Part shown: positions 59,380 through 64,000 of the stretch, piece after piece
Numbering within the stretch: position 1 is the stretch's first letter
How the letters are laid out: each line of letters begins with the position of its first letter
Assembly (NCBI RefSeq): GCF_000970025.1
Contig: NZ_CP009528.1
Location: forward strand, 3,025,168 to 3,089,167
DNA from: Methanosarcina barkeri MS
GTDB lineage: Archaea > Halobacteriota > Methanosarcinia > Methanosarcinales > Methanosarcinaceae
DNA: 64,000 bases
Reading direction: 5' to 3'
The notes under the pieces: model-generated
Told to the model about the DNA's origin: nothing
The model's database searches: none
Seen by the model: the letters and a program-made list of their open reading frames with translations, nothing else
Translations under genes and position numbers: made by a program

Positions 59380-61466
59380 GTGAGGAGTTTAAGATTTTTT
59401 GTGACAGTGCTTGCCCTTTCTTTTTTTATATTATTTTAAGCAGCCCTGCAGCTTTGGCGACAAACATCGTAATTGACAAACAGACTGGACCAGCTGAATC
59501 AGATCTTTTTCATACAACTAATTATGCAAACGATGCAGCCTGCATTCAGGCGGCACTGGATAAATCAAAAAGTGGGGATACAATTACTATCCATGAAGGG
59601 AACTACTATATTACAAAAATAATATATCAAAATGGTAAAAATCTGAAAATAATAGGCGAAGGAAAAGTAATTTTTCACATGAAAAATCCGGAAAAAGAAA
59701 CTTACGGGATTTTATTCCGTGGATCATTGATCGCAAACAAAAAATTGAACACTAATGCCAATAAGGGCTCATCTCAAGTGGTTTTAACTGATGCTTCAAG
59801 GGTTCGCAAGAACGACCTGATAAAAATATGGAAAAATGTCAAGTGGTGTCCTCATGATTATTCTGATCAAATGACAGGGGAAATTTACGCTGTTAAAAAT
59901 GTGAATGGAAATGTTGTCACTTTAAATCAACCACTCCATAGAGATTACAAATTATCTGAGAATGTAAAGGTCGAAGTATACAGACCTATTCAAATGAATA
60001 TAAAGAACATAAGGATACAGGGTAGAGGTGCAACGACATCTCATCGTGGACTGGCTATGCAATATTGCAAGGACAGTTCTATTACTAATTCTTGGTTCAA
60101 AGATATTGGATTCAGTGCTATTTGCCTGTATTCCTGTTTTAATGTGAATATTAATAATAATGAGATTTACAATTCACTTCTTCCAGGAAGTGGATATGGC
60201 GTAAATGTGGCTAGCGGTTCGGCTTTTGTCAATATTGACCATAATCACATAGAAAACTGCAGGCATGCTATAACAGGCAATACAGCTGAACGCAAATCTT
60301 TAAATCGTGATGTTTTTATCACTGATAACACTCTAATAGGGGGAAACATCGATGGTTCTAGTGTTGTTGATTCCCATCCTGTTACTATTAGCTATGTCGT
60401 AACTAAAAACAAAATATACCCGCAACCAGGCTTTTTCGCTTTTTCAGATGGCACACAATATTCGACATTTTCTAACAACAAAATTTTTGGCGGATATGGA
60501 GGTATATCCAGACGCGGCAGCATTAATGATGGAATACATAGTTACGAAAATAATAAATTTAATGGTATGTCAGGTATTATGTATCTGGGAGGAAAAAGTG
60601 GAATCAATAACAAGCTTATAATTAAAAATAATGTTCAAAACAATGGGATATATGGAATTTATTTTCCAGGTCAGGAGAGTTTCAGGAATATAATAATAAG
60701 TGGGAACAGTTTCAGCAATCTTTCGCATAAAGGAGTATATCAGAAGTTTAGAATTAACGGAGTAAACTTAAATATCTCTAATAATAGGTTTACAGACATA
60801 AAACTGAATGGAATACATATAGATGGAAATTCGTTCAAAAGTAACATTGTGAAGATACAAAACAACATCTTAATAAATGTGTATCCACCGAATCTCTCTT
60901 ATGGAATCATAGTAAAAAATGTTCAAAATGCCATAATTACTGGAAATAAGATATCAAAAACCCAAAAACCCAGCGTTCCTGTTGCTACATTTTATGCATC
61001 TCCAAAATCAGGAACAGTACCTTTAAGCGTGAAATTTACTGACAAAAGTACAGGAAAACCAACTAAATGGAAATGGAGTTTCGGAGACGGAAAATCGTCA
61101 ACAGCCAAAAATCCAACTCATAAGTATTCTAAAGCAGGAAAATATACTGTTAAACTTACAGTAACAAATGCTGCAGGCAGTAACACAGCAATGAAATCAA
61201 AGTATATCATAGTGACAGCAAAACCGGTTGCTGTATTTTATGCATCTCCAAAATCAGGAAAAGTACCTTTAAGTGTGAAATTTACTGATAAAAGTACAGG
61301 AAAACCAACTAAATGGAAATGGAGTTTTGGAGATGGGACATATTCAACAGCCCAGAATCCAACTCATAAGTATTCCAAAAAAGGGAAATATACTGTTAAA
61401 CTTACAGTAGCCAGTTCTGCAGGTAGCAATACAGCGACAAAGACAACATATATTAAAATTTCATAA
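59380..61466 (+). CDS. Secreted parallel beta-helix protein with two PKD domains
   Basis: A secreted protein of about 700 residues. Residues of about 70-540 show pectate-lyase-like right-handed beta-helix turns (ANDAACIQAALDKSKSGDTI, many NNxI and GISR turns), followed by two PKD domains (WKWSFGDG in each). Surface attachment or polysaccharide binding is inferred. The N-terminus is split: GTG 59380 starts MRSLRFFVTVLALSFF, a good signal peptide, but the rest of the protein is in the adjacent frame and continues with LSSPAALA. Restoring one T in a run at 59421-59437 joins them. As it stands the gene would need a start such as GTG 59364. Confidence 0.75.
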
Positions 61467-61848
61467 AGGGTTAACTCTAAAAAAGTATGCCTTTTAGGGT
61501 TTAATATTTTTGCTGAAAATATATAATTTATGAGCTGATCCTTAAAAGCTTATCCAAAACTTAAAACTTGTTGAATAAAAAACAAAAGACAGAATGCGAG
61601 ACAAAGATCCTCTCATCTTTATACTTAAGCTTTTAAGTCTTCTATACTTAAGCTTTAAAGAGTAGAGTGGAGTCCCATTGTTTTCAGTCACTTCCTTGAA
61701 ACCCCTTGCCAGGTTCCTGGTAATCGAGCCTGTTTCCATATGTGATTAGCTTTCCATCGACCTTGATAAGTGGACCCTTTTCAGCTAAAATGCCGATGAC
61801 AAATATTTTGTCTGCTGTGTGAAAGTCAAATATTTCTCCCAATAGGCT

Positions 61849-62649
61849 TCATTTCTTCCGATAAGCCTCAATTTCCAGCCTTTTCATCTGGACACGGACA
61901 TATCCTTTGTCATCAGGTGGATAATTTTTCACAAGAAGAGTTACAAGTTCGTTTATAAAATCCTCTTTTAATTCTGGAGGTATCCGCTGTATATAAGGGT
62001 GCCAGGTTGAAGCAATCCAGGCGAAAAGTCTACTTTCTCCATGAAGAGCTATGTCTTTTGAGATCAATTCCAAACGCTTAATTAAAAAACCTGCATCTTT
62101 GAGCCATTTACCGTATTCTTCAGGTCCGTAAAAGCCATATGGAAATACAAAATCCCTGAAATAAGAACTCCATTTTTCGTTTTCAAGCATATAATCAAGA
62201 GTTTTGAGAATCTCTGCAGCGTTTCCTTTCCCACCAAGCTGGGCCAGGAATACTCCACCGGGTTTGAGGCTTTTCAAAAAACCCTTCAGAGCAGCTTCAG
62301 GAACCTTTATCCAGTGAAGAACAGCATTGGAAAAGACAATATCGAACTCAGAGTCAAAAGTAAGTTCACTTGCATTTGCTTGCATAAAAGCAAGGTTTGG
62401 AAACTTCTCTTGAGAATAATGATTCCTGGCAAAAGTAATCATCTCTTCAGAGAGATCGATTCCTAGAACAGAGCCTTCAGGTAGGTTTTTTGCAACTTCA
62501 GCACTAAGTTTTCCGTCCCCGCAGCCAACGTCCAGAAACCTTTCATTTCCTTTCAAATTCAGCTTTGCAAGAAGTTCAAACCCCCAGTTTTTCTGAGCTG
62601 AGGAATTCGAAGAATAAAGTTTTGGATCCCAGGAATACATAAAAACCAT
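61849..62649 (-). CDS. Class I SAM-dependent methyltransferase
   Basis: A 266-residue protein of the trans-aconitate/UbiE-like type. FLDVGCGDGKLSAEVAKNLP is motif I, followed by VLGIDLS, FDIVFSNAVLHW and PGGVFLAQLGG. The first residues (SWDPKLYSSNSSAQKNWGFELL) fit Tam-like enzymes. The substrate is not evident. A small overlapping or adjacent frame at 61684-61842 reads in another frame and is not supported. Confidence 0.9.
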   Translation of the reverse strand: MVFMYSWDPKLYSSNSSAQKNWGFELLAKLNLKGNERFLDVGCGDGKLSAEVAKNLPEGSVLGIDLSEEMITFARNHYSQEKFPNLAFMQANASELTFDSEFDIVFSNAVLHWIKVPEAALKGFLKSLKPGGVFLAQLGGKGNAAEILKTLDYMLENEKWSSYFRDFVFPYGFYGPEEYGKWLKDAGFLIKRLELISKDIALHGESRLFAWIASTWHPYIQRIPPELKEDFINELVTLLVKNYPPDDKGYVRVQMKRLEIEAYRKK

Positions 62650-62693
62650 TTGTATTTTATCTAGATATTTAACAGTTCCGGCTTCATCAGGTG

Positions 62694-62760
62694 TCAGGTA
62701 GTTTCGAGGTATTAGGTAGTTTCGAGGTATTAGGTAGTTTCGAGGTATCAGGTAGTTTCG
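62694..62760. repeat. 18-bp minisatellite
   Basis: About four copies of AGGTAGTTTCGAGGTATT upstream of the methyltransferase gene. Confidence 0.9.
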
Positions 62761-62997
62761 TAGTGAACATTAGAAAATTCTATATGAAAAATACTATAAC
62801 AAAGCATGCTTGAGGTTTTAACTTTCGTGAATATAACTAGACTCCAAAAATAGCGGAACCTTGCCTCTATTTCTTCGTGCCATTTGGACATGGACTGCCA
62901 GAAGACGGAAAAAACAGAGTGATCATTATCGTGTAGACTATTGTGTAGACTAAAATATCCAGTATTTGCGTTAATTCAAAAACAGTTAAACGTTTAC

Positions 62998-63180
62998 TCA
63001 ACTGCGAAATTTATGAGAAACAGAATATATACCATACAGAACACTTATAACAAAAAAGACACCTGCAACAATTAGAAACCCACAAAAGCCAAAAACGGCA
63101 TAGAATGCTCCAAAAATGATATAAAAGATTCCAGAAAGAATAATAAGAGCTAACCAGTATGAATAGTACTTATTATCCAT
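62998..63180 (-). CDS. Small two-helix membrane protein
   Basis: 60 residues from ATG 63180 with two or three hydrophobic segments (YWLALIILSGIFYIIFG, FCGFLIVAGVFFVISVLYGI). No family is recognised. A longer frame from 63252 adds an unlikely N-terminus. Confidence 0.4.
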   Translation of the reverse strand: MDNKYYSYWLALIILSGIFYIIFGAFYAVFGFCGFLIVAGVFFVISVLYGIYSVSHKFRS

Positions 63181-63410
63181 AATAGTAATTAGGCAAACAG
63201 TAATAAGTAATTTGCCATGTTTGGAAAGAAGAGCGTTCGCAAGAACTTTCAAATTAGACCACTACCGCTTTGCGCCCTTTTACAATCAAATTTGTGCTGG
63301 CGTACCCCGCAGCAAGCTATATGGATATTCGGCTAAAAAGCATAAATCACATATAGGAAATAAATAAAAATATGCAATTGTACTCTTTTCCGTGAAAGAG
63401 GAGCAATTTT

Positions 63411-63739
63411 ATGCAGTACTATGTGAAGAACAGTTCCTTTATAATCAAAAGAGATTTTGAAGCCGTGAGCACGGGTTTAAACGGCGACCGTGCACGAGTA
63501 AAGTACCTATTCAACAAACAGGTGCCAAGAACGTTTAATTCCCTGACCCTCGTGAGTTCTTAAAAGAAGAAACACTGAAACTGGGCCTTGAAGAAACTCA
63601 CTTCGTTCTCCTTACGGCTGTAAAAATGGAATATATTCAGGTAATAGAAAATGACTGCCTGACAGCTTTCATAACCGCTGGCTTGAGCAACGGCTCAGAA
63701 TTCAGGGCAAAAGTCGGAACCATAAATATAATTCTAGTC
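63411..63739 (+). pseudogene. cbiZ: Truncated cbiZ (adenosylcobinamide amidohydrolase)
   Basis: The start EAVSTGLNGDRARVKYLFNK and, in the next frame, GLEETHFVLLTAVKM and TAFITAGLSNGSEF, then GTINIILV, are CbiZ core motifs of cobinamide salvage. A one-base loss at TT 63539-63540 breaks the frame. The reading then stops inside a MITE terminus at 63740. The C-terminal half is absent. A good ribosome site GAGGAG precedes the ATG. The lesion means this copy cannot supply the enzyme. Confidence 0.75.
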
Positions 63740-63810
63740 CATGCGTCTTCGGTTAAGTGAGGAATCATGATAAATTGCGTCAATTTCCCAACATTTATTG
63801 AATAGTTTAC
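63740..63810 (-). mobile_element. MITE copy 3, partial, inverted
   Basis: CATGCGTCTTCGGTTAAGTG and about 50 following bases match the right end of MITE copies 1 and 2, in inverted orientation. The match fades near 63810 and no second end is found. Confidence 0.65.
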
Positions 63811-63931
63811 CTTAATATTTACCGACTATAACTTAATATTTATGGATGCACAATCTGTGTCTCAAGAGTGAAACATGGGTCATACCCTGATCTTTTTAAA
63901 TCATTGTGAGTATAAGCATATGGGGATACTT

Positions 63932-64000
63932 ATGGAAGAAAGAGTAAATGTTTTTGAAACTGCCGGGGAAAACTGCTGCGTTGCTGCCTGTGGTCAGAAA
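63932..64000 (+). CDS. Start of an unidentified gene, truncated by the window end
   Basis: The visible N-terminus is MEERVNVFETAGENCCVAAC. An in-frame ATG at 63920 is an alternative start. A TATA-like TTTTTAAAT lies near 63885. The CC...C residues might bind metal, but nothing more can be said. Confidence 0.4.
   Translation, partial: MEERVNVFETAGENCCVAACGQK

Noticed and set aside
61542-61842. Short frames downstream of the methyltransferase (65 and 52 residues)
   Set aside because: Overlapping frames with no recognised family. The second (TTG start) reads smoothly but cannot be supported.

Overview
The window is from a methanogenic archaeon, almost certainly a Methanosarcina. Support for this: archaeal membrane-anchored LonB, the CarS archaeal lipid enzyme, a CooS/CooF carbon monoxide dehydrogenase pair, archaeal TATA boxes (for example before the homospermidine synthase and MarR genes), Ser-His type signal peptidases, and very AT-rich spacers full of private minisatellites. 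Species cannot be assigned from the sequence alone.

Layout. 1-5.1 kb: a zinc-ribbon protein, a broken TPR-nitrilase gene, a small membrane protein built from two copies of the LonB transmembrane hairpin, and an intact TPR protein. 5.6-12.2 kb: lonB, the TldD/TldE protease pair (a tight run of three genes) and a clostripain-type protease, so this stretch is a proteolysis neighbourhood. 12.2-18.4 kb: a 190-bp MITE with 10-bp target duplications, two universal stress proteins, a candidate small RNA with a pseudoknot, a Gate-domain membrane protein and cooS-cooF. 19.9-29.2 kb is core metabolism: a Trm112-like protein, CTP synthase, CarS, PyrE, PurD and ArgF, separated by tandem-repeat spacers.

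From tRNA-Leu(CAG) at 29.44 kb to about 59 kb the window looks like a composite accessory island. Four decayed copies of the tRNA 3' end (30.33, 35.30, 55.91 and 58.96 kb) punctuate it, and a scrap of the 3' end of the histidine kinase found at 56 kb sits beside the first of them. No integrase survives. The island holds a ThrE-like exporter gene split by an IS (5-bp duplication, frame restored on removal), homospermidine synthase, a LigB-type dioxygenase, an FAD oxidoreductase, and a MarR-regulated heterodimeric ABC exporter. It also holds a 10-kb cell-surface locus (42.6-53.0 kb): two archaeal signal peptidases, three secreted proteins with SipW/TasA-type N-termini, a PKD protein with an N-glycosylation sequon array, a DUF5305-like membrane protein and two recently duplicated membrane-anchored winged-helix proteins. 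This surface locus is the best candidate in the window for an under-described system: an archaeal TasA-like fibre or matrix assembly module.

After the island come a multi-PAS/PocR histidine kinase, a parallel beta-helix/PKD surface protein, a methyltransferase, a broken cbiZ cut off by a third MITE copy, and the start of an unidentified gene. Every frame break I could read in an accessory gene is consistent with loss of a single base, mostly in a short homopolymer. All core genes are intact.
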